A stretch of DNA of 5,294 nt from Sphingomonadaceae bacterium (GTDB lineage: Bacteria; Pseudomonadota; Alphaproteobacteria; Sphingomonadales; Sphingomonadaceae): positions 1-5,294 of the forward strand of contig CANFIV010000139.1 of NCBI GenBank assembly GCA_947446935.1. Reading direction: 5' to 3'. Shown piece by piece: positions 1-5,082 of the stretch (the first letter of the stretch is position 1; every line of letters begins with the position of its first letter). Position numbers and translations under genes: made by a program. The notes beneath the pieces are model-generated. The model made no database searches. It worked only from the letters and a program-made list of their open reading frames with translations, and was not told the DNA's origin.

Positions 1-362
1 CAAATTTCGTTGCCCCTGCCGTGCTGCTTGATGTTGGTATGGATATGGACATCAGCCGCGAGGAGATCTTCGGTCCGGTGGCCACACTCTTTCGATTCCA
101 CAGCGAAGAGGAAGCCATCGCGATGGCCAACGCGACCCAATATGGTCTCGCGGCCTATTTCTTCACCCGCAATCTCGCCCGGTCGATGCGGGTTGCCGGT
201 GCCCTTGAGTACGGGATGGTCGGGATCAATGAAGGGATCATCTCGACTGAAGTTGCGCCGTTCGGCGGGGTCAAGGAATCCGGGTTGGGCCGGGAAGGCT
301 CCAAGTACGGCATCGATGATTATGTGGAGGTGAAATACATCCTGGTCGGCCCCGGGGAGTGA
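1..362 (+). CDS. gabD: Succinate-semialdehyde dehydrogenase, C-terminal part (gene cut by window start)
   Basis: This is the last ~119 codons of an aldehyde dehydrogenase superfamily protein, read in the frame starting at base 3 and ending with TGA at 360-362. The family oxidises succinate semialdehyde to succinate with NAD(P)+, feeding 4-aminobutyrate or related C4 breakdown into the TCA cycle in the cytoplasm. Visible family signatures are the REEIFGPVATLFRF segment, the NATQYGLAAYFFTRN segment and the C-terminal block PFGGVKESGLGREG followed by YGIDDYVEVKYILVG, which is the usual SSADH ending. The catalytic Cys and Glu lie upstream, outside the window. Another ALDH of the same clade (for example glutarate-semialdehyde dehydrogenase) cannot be excluded from the C-terminus alone. 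No terminator hairpin with a T-tract is obvious directly after the stop. Confidence 0.87.
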   Translation, partial: NFVAPAVLLDVGMDMDISREEIFGPVATLFRFHSEEEAIAMANATQYGLAAYFFTRNLARSMRVAGALEYGMVGINEGIISTEVAPFGGVKESGLGREGSKYGIDDYVEVKYILVGPGE

Positions 363-700
363 CCACCGCCACGGGTTCGATCAATCCGGCCAGAACGCGC
401 GTGGACCTTTTGGGAGCGCTCTGTCTTGCTAGGACGCGGTAACCCAAGGTCCAGAGGGGGAAATCCGAGTTCCGGTCGAAGGCTGCAGTAGAACCCTTGC
501 TCCGGCCTCGTGGGCGGCGCGAGGCCAGGGCTGCCTCCACCAGTTCAGCGCTTCCGTGCGTTTGGTTACGGTGATGCCGCGCTACGCCAGATCGGCGTCG
601 AACAAGCCCTGATCCATGACCTCTTCGTCTTACCGGCAGGTTTGTTCGATTGCCATATCACCCAAGACGGCGAGCGACGTTAACGCGGTGGTGCAAATGA
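363..700. other. Gene-poor stretch between SSADH and the ArdC remnant
   Basis: I see no convincing gene on either strand. A minus-strand open frame (271-540) runs back into the SSADH gene and has no recognisable motif or good ribosome binding site. The stretch probably contains the left junction between the catabolic chromosome-like DNA and the accessory block. Bases 679-700, just before the open part of the ArdC remnant, read L-T-R-W-C-K-stop in the ArdC frame. That could be decayed ArdC sequence around its Zn-binding region, but this is weak. Confidence 0.5.
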
Positions 701-985
701 ACTCGCAAGGCTCTGCCAGCCTATGCGGCGGAGGAGCTGATCGCCGAGCTTTCGAGCGCGATGCTCGGGGCTGAGCTGGGCCTTCCTGTCGCCCATCTCG
801 ACAGCCATGCGAGCTACATCGAGCACTGGCTTAAGCTGCTCAAAGACGACGACCGCGCCATCCTGACGGCGGCAGCCAAAGCCGAAGAAGCTGCCAGTCT
901 TCTGCTGAAGCTCGGCGGGCGTGGCTTGGCCGAGGAGGACGACGGCGAGCGTGACGGCGACACTGCCGACGCGCTCGCAGCCTGA
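701..985 (+). pseudogene. ArdC-type antirestriction protein, 5'-truncated remnant
   Basis: The 94-residue frame, open after an in-frame TGA at 698-700, matches the C-terminal end of ArdC-like proteins (N-terminal ssDNA-binding domain plus a zincin-like metallopeptidase domain, carried by conjugative elements to protect incoming DNA). Visible signatures are YAAEELIAELSSAMLGAELG (residues 8-27), then a DSHASYIEHWLKLLKDDDRAI segment (34-54) and TAAAKAEEAASLLL. The family is usually about 300 residues, so roughly the first 200, including the ssDNA-binding domain and the HExxH zinc motif, are missing. No start codon with a good ribosome binding site is seen; the internal ATG at 761 would give only the tail. 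The last 20 residues are acidic and low in complexity. The stop is 13 nt before the next gene, the operon spacing expected of an intact ancestor. I infer a decayed gene, although a short expressed tail cannot be excluded. Confidence 0.72.
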
Positions 986-998
986 GGGGAGAGGCACG

Positions 999-1421
999 AT
1001 GGGACGCTCTGTCAGCTATCCTTCGGGTGCGGTCGTCGCTTTCCAAGTCCTGGAGACGGACGATGACGCAGACTGGGACTTTGAATACGAGTGGCTACGC
1101 GATGATTTGCGCGAAAGGGCCGCAGCCGCCTTTCCCTCGCTCATTCCGCATGATGGATGGCGCGGGCGCGAGGACCGCATCCTCATGCGCAATGCCTACG
1201 CCGACTTCGGTGTCTCGACGTACGGAAGCCTCGTTGCTGTCTGGGTCGCCGAGCGCGACGACGGCCCCTACTGGGAGAGCGACTGGCGCCACCCGCGGAC
1301 GGCGCGCGCGCAGCGCTGGCTGACGCAGATCGCACCGCGGTTCGAAGGTCTCTTCGGCGAGTACGAGTGCCTTGGGCACATGTCGAATGGCGAGGGCGTC
1401 TACCGCAAGCGTGCGGCCTGA
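999..1421 (+). CDS. Conserved-looking 140-residue protein of unknown function
   Basis: I chose the ATG at 999 because a strong GGGGAGAG ribosome binding site (986-993) sits 5 nt before it; upstream in-frame starts would overlap the ArdC remnant. I do not recognise a named domain. The product is soluble, with no signal peptide or membrane segment, and rich in Trp, Tyr and acidic residues. A strongly acidic stretch (ETDDDADWDFEYEW, residues 19-32) is followed by LRDDLRERA, then DGWRGREDRILMRNAYADFG (52-71), a hydrophobic strand-like segment YGSLVAVWVAERDDG (75-89), and a basic C-terminus (YRKRAA). Net charge is clearly negative. It follows the ArdC remnant by 13 nt, so it was probably co-transcribed with it; the combination suggests a plasmid/ICE backbone gene. 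A role in antirestriction or DNA mimicry is only a guess from context and acidity. Confidence 0.8.
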   Translation: MGRSVSYPSGAVVAFQVLETDDDADWDFEYEWLRDDLRERAAAAFPSLIPHDGWRGREDRILMRNAYADFGVSTYGSLVAVWVAERDDGPYWESDWRHPRTARAQRWLTQIAPRFEGLFGEYECLGHMSNGEGVYRKRAA

Positions 1422-1500
1422 TCCGGCATGCTCGTTCGTCTACCATCCTGACGGGTTTGGCGCAGCCGCCGCAGCCCTCTGGCGCCGCGAGAGAGGCCCT

Positions 1501-1636
1501 GGGCCGGTCATCCGCGTCCCGCAACCCGGCTTGGTGAGGCCCGTGTTGGCGCGCTTGCAGCGCGCCTGCCCGCGCCAGCCTCGCCAAGCGGGTTTCCGCC
1601 CCGATGAGGCGTGCGGGACGCGAAATTGACCGGCCC
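1501..1636 (+). promoter_or_regulatory. Structured leader element, copy 1 (upstream of the DUF2493 gene)
   Basis: A nested, almost continuous inverted repeat fills this gap. P1 pairs GGGCCGGTCA (1501-1510) with TGACCGGCCC (1627-1636), 10 perfect bp. P2 pairs 1513-1523 (CGCGTCCCGCA) with 1612-1622 (TGCGGGACGCG), 11 perfect bp. P3 pairs 1523-1540 with 1578-1594, 17 bp including one G-U, with one bulged G; base 1523 can pair in either P2 or P3. The tip is a 7-bp hairpin, GGCGCGC (1548-1554), TTGCA loop, GCGCGCC (1560-1566). Non-helical sequence around the tip is CCGTGTTG (1541-1548) and CTGCCCGCGCCA (1566-1577). A 17-nt asymmetric strand (1595-1611) separates P3 from P2 on the 3' side. The element ends 67 nt before the ATG at 1704. 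The same motifs recur at 3687-3811. I infer a cis-acting structured RNA leader or small RNA; a ssDNA hairpin site is the alternative. Confidence 0.7.
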
Positions 1637-1692
1637 TGACGGGCTCTCGCCGGCGCAAGGAGCATTTGGCTCCCGGTCGGTCCCAAACCGTC

Positions 1693-1698
1693 AGGAGG
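1693..1698 (+). promoter_or_regulatory. Ribosome binding site deciding the DUF2493 start
   Basis: A full AGGAGG lies 5 nt before the ATG at 1704. It rules out the longer reading frame beginning at 1611, which would start inside the structured leader. The wider sequence TCAGGAG...CCCATG is also found before the ATG at 3861. Confidence 0.8.
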
Positions 1699-1703
1699 TT
1701 CCC

Positions 1704-2660
1704 ATGCACACGTTATTTGCCAACCAGCTCTCCGGCCTTGATCTGTCCGGCTTCTCGATCGGCCCGGCACCGCTTTCCACCACCGACTTTCCGTCGAGCG
1801 AAGCTGCCTCGCAGACCCTTGAAGCCGTCTGGTCCGATCTCTTCGCGCTCGTCACCGGCACCGCGCTCGAGGCCGATGCCGAGGATCTCGGCTGGGCCTT
1901 CGTGAACCTTTTCCACCGCGCTGCGGAGCGCAAAGGCACCGCGCTCGACCGGGCGACCGATGAGGTACGCGCCTTGGTTGCCACCGCCGATGGATCAGAG
2001 GTTCACACCCACGACCTCGAGACCCAGGTCGAGCGTGCGCAATGCGCCGAAAGCGCCATGCTCGCCTACGAAGAGTTGCGCGAGATCGCGGCCGGCCTCT
2101 ATCTCAACGAGTTCGGAACGTCCTGGAAGCCGGTCTCCAGCTCGCGGCTCAACCACGGTGCAACGCTGACCTCTGCGCTCGTGCAAGGGCGGGATTTCTT
2201 GCGGGCCCGATCCGAAGCCAAGCGCCGGGCCGTAACGCCCGAGGGCACCCCGGTGGTCTTCGCCGGGGGCCGCATGGGTCGCAGCAGCGAAGCAGATGCG
2301 CTCGCCTTTGCCGACAACATCTGGGCGACGCTCGACAAGGTTCGTGCCCGCGTTCCCGACATGGTGCTGGTCCATGGCGGTGACAGCAAGGGCATCGACC
2401 GGCTAGCCTCGTCCTGGGCTGAGCGTCACAAGGTCCCGCAGGTGGTGTTCGCCCTCGATATGCGGCTCGGTGCCCGCGCCGGGTTCCAGCGCAATGAGCG
2501 CATGCTCGGCCTTGATCCGCGGTACGTCGTGGCGTTTCCAGGCAACGGGGTTCTCGAAAGGCTCGTGATCGACGCCAAGGCACGCCGCATTACCGTCGTC
2601 GATCGCCGGGGGCCGCTGGGCACATGCCCGAAGTCGCAAGCCGGTGGTGTTCCCGGCTGA
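1704..2660 (+). CDS. DUF2493 domain protein (SLOG / YspA cpYpsA-related fold)
   Basis: This is a 318-residue protein. The C-terminal part, about residues 182-300, is a DUF2493 domain, a Rossmann-like SLOG-superfamily fold predicted to bind nucleotides or nucleotide-derived ligands. Its signatures are the first strand and glycine loop PVVFAGGRMG (183-192), LVHGGDSKGIDRLASSWAE (222-240) and the RAGFQRNERML segment (258-268), followed by VVAFPGNG (275-282). The first ~180 residues are a mostly helical region that I do not recognise (for example DLGWAFVNLFHRAAERKGTA at 61-80 and AYEELREIAAGLYLNEFGTS at 121-140). It may tether the domain to a partner. Proteins of this layout are common on alphaproteobacterial plasmids and integrative elements near ardC and ssb-like genes, where their role is unknown. 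The ATG has an AGGAGG site 5 nt upstream. The gene follows the structured leader, which may control it. Confidence 0.85.
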   Translation: MHTLFANQLSGLDLSGFSIGPAPLSTTDFPSSEAASQTLEAVWSDLFALVTGTALEADAEDLGWAFVNLFHRAAERKGTALDRATDEVRALVATADGSEVHTHDLETQVERAQCAESAMLAYEELREIAAGLYLNEFGTSWKPVSSSRLNHGATLTSALVQGRDFLRARSEAKRRAVTPEGTPVVFAGGRMGRSSEADALAFADNIWATLDKVRARVPDMVLVHGGDSKGIDRLASSWAERHKVPQVVFALDMRLGARAGFQRNERMLGLDPRYVVAFPGNGVLERLVIDAKARRITVVDRRGPLGTCPKSQAGGVPG

Positions 2661-2674
2661 TGGCGATCTCGTAG

Positions 2675-2700
2675 TGCCAGCGCCCTCGCGGGTGCTGGCA
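2675..2700 (+). terminator. Hairpin after the DUF2493 gene, possible terminator
   Basis: TGCCAGCGCCC (2675-2685) pairs with GGGTGCTGGCA (2690-2700) around a TCGC loop: 11 pairs, one of them G-U. It begins 14 nt after the DUF2493 stop and lies before the vapBC promoter region. The following bases (TTGCGCACTTG) are only mildly T-rich, so it is a weak intrinsic terminator or an mRNA 3' end structure. Confidence 0.5.
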
Positions 2701-2733
2701 TTGCGCACTTGCCCCCAGGCGCGCACGGGTCTA

Positions 2734-2753
2734 TCTTACTTTCGTCTTACATC
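2734..2753 (+). promoter_or_regulatory. Possible vapBC operator: TCTTAC direct repeat
   Basis: TCTTAC occurs at 2734-2739 and again at 2745-2750, 11 bp apart (one helical turn), in an AT-richer patch just before the antitoxin start. AbrB/SpoVT-type antitoxins normally repress their own promoter by binding such repeats, so this is the natural operator position. I cannot identify reliable -35 and -10 boxes. The second copy extends to TCTTACATC, which recurs at 3520-3528. Confidence 0.35.
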
Positions 2754-2766
2754 TGGAGAACATGCC

Positions 2767-3039
2767 GTGGGCGTTCACGACCGGCTGACGACTGTCATCT
2801 CGACCAAGGGCCAAGTCATTCTGCCCAAGGCCATCCGCGATCAGCTCCAATGGGGAGCAGGAACTCGGCTCACGGTAGAGAATACGCCGGATGGCGTACT
2901 CCTCAAATCCACGCCGGTGTTTGCTGCTTCCAGCATCGATGTGCTCTTTGGATCGATGCAGTACGATGGACCAGCGCTGTCGATCGACGAGATGAATGCA
3001 GCGATCGCGACGGAGGCCGAGCGACGTGCGCGCGATTGA
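2767..3039 (+). CDS. vapB: VapB-type antitoxin, AbrB/SpoVT family
   Basis: This is a 90-residue protein. The N-terminal swapped-hairpin AbrB/SpoVT DNA-binding domain occupies about residues 7-49, with the typical block TTVISTKGQVILPKAIRDQL (8-27) followed by WGAGTRLTVENTPDGVLLK. The C-terminal tail (50-90: PVFAASSIDVLFGSMQYDG then SIDEMNAAIATEAERRARD) would be the part that wraps and neutralises the VapC toxin. I chose the GTG at 2767 because a GGAGA site (2755-2759) lies 7 nt upstream and the domain starts right after it; the ATG at 2762 is in another frame and stops after eight codons. Its 3' end overlaps the toxin gene by 14 nt, the usual antitoxin-first arrangement. It should bind its own promoter alone or with VapC. 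Confidence 0.9.
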   Translation: MGVHDRLTTVISTKGQVILPKAIRDQLQWGAGTRLTVENTPDGVLLKSTPVFAASSIDVLFGSMQYDGPALSIDEMNAAIATEAERRARD

Positions 3040-3415
3040 TACCAATGTCATTGTCCGCTTCCTGACGGCGGATGATGCGGCCCAGGCAGCCGTGGCGCGC
3101 CGGGCCATCGAGGCGGGCGATATTTTCATCCCGACCACCGTTCTGCTCGAAACAGAGTGGGTGCTTCGCAGCGGCTACGGCTTCTCCAGTGAGGCCATCG
3201 GGACTGCCCTTGCAGGTCTGGCCGGACTGCCGGGCGTTGCCGTTGAAGATCCGCTGGCTCTGGCCTCTGCTCTTGATGGTATGGCGGGTGGCATGGACTT
3301 CGCGGACGCGCTGCATCTCGCCAAGGCCGACGGCTGCATTGCCTTTCTGAGCTTCGATCTCAAGCTCGCGAAAGCCGCCAAAGGCCGGTCTTCGGTCCCG
3401 GTCATGGTGCCCTGA
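3026..3415 (+). CDS. vapC: VapC-type PIN-domain toxin (ribonuclease)
   Basis: This 129-residue PIN domain protein has the expected length. VapC toxins are Mg-dependent RNases that cut tRNA or rRNA and stop translation when the labile antitoxin is lost. The acidic active-site set is present: D5 in AIDTNVIVRFL, E42 in LLETEWVLRSGYGF, D94 in MDFADALHLAKADG (with D91 next to it), and D111 in LSFDLKLAK. The toxin therefore looks catalytically intact. The start is the GTG at 3026, with GGAGG (3012-3016) inside vapB; it overlaps the vapB stop by 14 nt, so the two are translationally coupled. Both genes using GTG starts is slightly unusual. The pair is probably an addiction module of the surrounding mobile DNA. 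The C-terminus (RSSVPVMVP) is a normal VapC ending. Confidence 0.92.
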   Translation: MRAIDTNVIVRFLTADDAAQAAVARRAIEAGDIFIPTTVLLETEWVLRSGYGFSSEAIGTALAGLAGLPGVAVEDPLALASALDGMAGGMDFADALHLAKADGCIAFLSFDLKLAKAAKGRSSVPVMVP

Positions 3416-3507
3416 ACCGGACCAGCGCCAGGGGCATGCTCTGACAGGCACCGCTTGGGCAGGGCCATGGGAATGACCCGAGACCGCGCTCTCCTCGGCG
3501 ATCGACC

Positions 3508-3533
3508 CTCTGATGTAGATCTTACATCGAGAG
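3508..3533. repeat. Inverted repeat containing TCTTACATC
   Basis: CTCT-GATGTA (3508-3517) pairs with TACATC-G-AGAG (3523-3533) around the 5-nt spacer GATCT, giving 10 pairs with one bulged base. It includes TCTTACATC (3520-3528), also found before vapB at 2745-2753. It could be a protein-binding site or the first of a run of RNA hairpins behind vapC. There is no T-tract after it, so it is not a classic terminator. Confidence 0.45.
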
Positions 3534-3534
3534 C

Positions 3535-3548
3535 GGGCGAAAACGCCC
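3535..3548 (+). terminator. GGGCG-AAAA-CGCCC hairpin, weak terminator candidate for vapBC
   Basis: A 5-bp GC stem with an AAAA tetraloop lies 119 nt after the vapC stop. A similar small hairpin, GCCCC-GTAAA-GGGGC, follows at 3568-3582. Neither is followed by a run of T, so termination here is uncertain. Confidence 0.3.
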
Positions 3549-3686
3549 CACCGAGATCAGACGCATGGCCCCGTAAAGGGGCAGGTTCGAGAGCAAGCAC
3601 AACCGCGAAATGCCACGAACGGGCAGGTCATCTGATCGACTTTGGCCCGGGGCCATCCGGCTCTTCGCGAACCCCTCCCTGAAGGC

Positions 3687-3811
3687 GCCGTCAGCCCCTC
3701 GCAACCCCGATCCGGCCGGCCGTGTTGCCCGGCTGTGCCGGGCTGCCCGCACCACCCGTCCTGATCGAGGTTCCCCTTCGGTGCGAGCGTCTGCCGCCCC
3801 CTTCTGACGGT
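3687..3811 (+). promoter_or_regulatory. Structured leader element, copy 2 (upstream of the ssb-like remnant)
   Basis: This element has the same plan as the one at 1501-1636. P1: CCGTCAG (3688-3694) with CTGACGG (3804-3810), extendable by a G-U. P2: CTCGCA (3698-3703) with TGCGAG (3782-3787). P3: 3703-3712 with 3763-3772, nine pairs and one C-A mismatch. The tip is a 7-bp hairpin, GCCCGGC (3727-3733), TGT loop, GCCGGGC (3737-3743). The bases shared with copy 1 lie mainly outside or at the edge of helices: GCAACCC (3701-3707), CCGTGTTG (3720-3727) and CTGCCCGCACCA (3743-3754). The spacing from GCAACCC to CCGTGTTG is 19 nt here and 20 nt in copy 1. The tip helix has different bases but the same length. 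The element ends 50 nt before the ATG at 3861. Confidence 0.68.
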
Positions 3812-3860
3812 CAGTTTGCAGCCGGGATGGCCCCGGACCTGCGCGATCAGGAGAAGACCC

Positions 3861-4031
3861 ATGACCAATCTCGTTATCCTCGTCGGCCGTACAAGATCCG
3901 ACGCTCGGCCGCACTGGCCGATTGGCCACTGCTTGCCGCCTGAAGATGCGCGGTCCGGCCCTGCGTGCGCCAAACAGAGACGAGTTGCGATTGGACTGAC
4001 AGCACCGCCAAGAGCCTTGCTCAGCCCTTGA
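3861..4031 (+). pseudogene. Broken start of a single-strand-binding-protein-like gene
   Basis: The ATG at 3861 has a TCAGGAG site (3847-3853) and opens with MTNLVILVGR, resembling the first strand of SSB (OB-fold) proteins. After about codon 10 this frame loses all resemblance and ends at 4029-4031 as a 56-residue peptide. One frame over, bases 3889-3990 read VQDPTLGRTGRLATACRLKM and then further residues to a TGA. This fits the SSB pattern in which a DP-x-L/V-R-x-T step follows the first strand. A third frame near 3983-4020 reads CDWTDSTAKSLAQ, vaguely like the DW...GKLAE strand. I infer an ssb-like gene broken by frameshifts and cut off by the convergent FAH-family gene, whose end it overlaps by 11 nt. 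The match is short, so the family call is tentative; a real small peptide gene behind the leader is the alternative. Confidence 0.4.
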
Positions 4032-4965
4032 CCACCGTCTGCTCGATCATGCCAAATGGCGCGCGGCCAGCAGCATCGACAGCCACCATGCGCACCCTAT
4101 CGCCAAACGCCATGAACTCGGTGCGCGGCGCGCCCTCATCGAGCACTTCGATGCCGCGCCGCTCTGCGATGCAGGACGAGCCGACCTCGCGGAAATTGGC
4201 GTTCGAAACTGTGCCGGAGCCGATCACCGTGCCCGCGACCAGATCGCGGGTTCGCGCCGCGTGGGCGACGAGTTCGTGGAAGCCGAAGCCCATCGGCTCG
4301 CCGTTGGCGGCGCCGAACTGCTTGCCGTTCCAATCCACCTTCAGTGTGAGGCACACGCGGCCATCTCGCCAGTCTTCGCCCAGCTCATCCTGCGTAATGG
4401 CAAAGGCCGCCATGCTGCAAGGCGGCTTGGCCTGTATCCAGCCGAACCCGGTTTTCATCTCGGGTCCGGCGAGCGTCCGCAGTGACCAGTCGTTGATCTG
4501 AACCAGCAGCTTGATGTGGCCGAGCGCCTCTTCCGGCGTGACTCCCATCGGCACAGCATCGACAATCACGCCAAACTCGCCCTCGAAATCGATGCCAAGC
4601 GCTTCATCGGGGAACTTCACATCGTCGCCGGGGCCATAGAACTTGTCCGAGGTACCCTGATACATCAGCGGCACGTCGGTCTTGGGCTTGGTGATGCCGA
4701 ACACGGCGTCCATCAGGTCGCCATGGCTCTGATAGGCCGACCCATCGAGCCACTGCCACGCGCGGGGTAGCGGGGCGATTATCTGTTCGGGATCGAGCGC
4801 ATTGGGAAACGCGGTGATTGCGGCCAGCAGCGGCGCGGCCTCGGTCCAACGTTCGAGCGCGGTTTGCAACGTGGGGAAGGGGGCGGGCGCATAAGCGGTG
4901 CCATCAGCCGATACGACGACCAAGCGGCCATCGGGCGTTTCGTCACGAAGCGTTGCGAGACGCAT
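4021..4965 (-). CDS. Fumarylacetoacetate hydrolase (FAH) family protein
   Basis: This 314-residue protein starts at the ATG complementary to 4963-4965, which has a strong GGGAGAGGA site just upstream; a longer frame to 5022 lacks that support. FAH-fold enzymes use a Mg/Ca ion to hydrolyse or decarboxylate beta-diketo acids from aromatic breakdown, such as fumarylacetoacetate in the tyrosine/homogentisate route or fumarylpyruvate in the gentisate route. Metal-site signatures are visible: IDFEGEFGVIVD (125-136, with E128 and E130) and QINDW (156-160, with D159). The segments DKFYGPGDDVKFP (107-119), FGWIQAKP with a conserved Lys at 180, and GSGTVSN (250-256) also fit. The N-terminal ~75 residues match the small FAH N-terminal domain. 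The length and the GSGTVSN block fit the long bacterial fumarylacetoacetase-like branch. It lies 117 nt after a Rieske oxygenase gene on the same strand, so they may share a pathway. The exact substrate cannot be told from sequence. Confidence 0.9.
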   Translation of the reverse strand: MRLATLRDETPDGRLVVVSADGTAYAPAPFPTLQTALERWTEAAPLLAAITAFPNALDPEQIIAPLPRAWQWLDGSAYQSHGDLMDAVFGITKPKTDVPLMYQGTSDKFYGPGDDVKFPDEALGIDFEGEFGVIVDAVPMGVTPEEALGHIKLLVQINDWSLRTLAGPEMKTGFGWIQAKPPCSMAAFAITQDELGEDWRDGRVCLTLKVDWNGKQFGAANGEPMGFGFHELVAHAARTRDLVAGTVIGSGTVSNANFREVGSSCIAERRGIEVLDEGAPRTEFMAFGDRVRMVAVDAAGRAPFGMIEQTVVKG

Positions 4966-5082
4966 GCAAATCCTCTCCCAATCAGTAGCATGCCTCCTAG
5001 TGGCCTTGCGGAGGAGCGACAACGTTTTCGGATCGATGGAAAACCATCAATGCCGTGATTGGGTCCGCTAGGCCCCAAGCGG

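Larger units (their letters stand above)
3416..3686. other. Intergenic stretch after vapC with three small hairpins
   Basis: No gene is supported in this stretch. It holds three closely spaced inverted repeats (3508-3533, 3535-3548 and 3568-3582) before the second structured leader. A 75-codon plus-strand frame at 3455-3682 has no recognisable motif, and the overlapping minus-strand frames look like GC-rich shadows. Confidence 0.5.

Noticed and set aside
271..540. Minus-strand frame after SSADH (89 codons)
   Set aside because: It overlaps the well-supported SSADH end, shows no family motif and has no good ribosome binding site.
1501..1636. The two structured elements as copies of a MITE-like transposable element
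   Set aside because: The outer arms of the two copies differ in sequence, no target-site duplication is visible, and both sit at a fixed place before ribosome binding sites. Conserved structure fits a leader better than transposed copies.
1183..1770. Long minus-strand open frame (195 codons) across the 140-residue gene and the structured leader
   Set aside because: It is the Arg/Ala/Pro-rich shadow of a GC-rich coding strand, has no domain or convincing start, and covers sequence better explained by the plus-strand gene and the inverted repeats.
2675..2700. Hairpin after DUF2493 as a third copy of the leader element
   Set aside because: It is a simple 11-bp hairpin lacking GCAACCC, CCGTGTTG and CTGCCCGCRCCA, so it is more like a transcript end.
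3568..3595. tRNA-like GGTTCGA near small hairpins
   Set aside because: No cloverleaf can be drawn: there is no matching acceptor or anticodon arm at the right spacing.
3455..3682. 75-codon plus-strand frame behind vapC
   Set aside because: No ribosome binding site or motif; the codons read through three small inverted repeats. I treat the region as non-coding.
3522..3973. Overlapping minus-strand frames opposite the second leader
   Set aside because: They run through the paired leader element, look compositional, and have no recognisable motif; one short Cys-rich end (near 3557-3640) resembles nothing I know.
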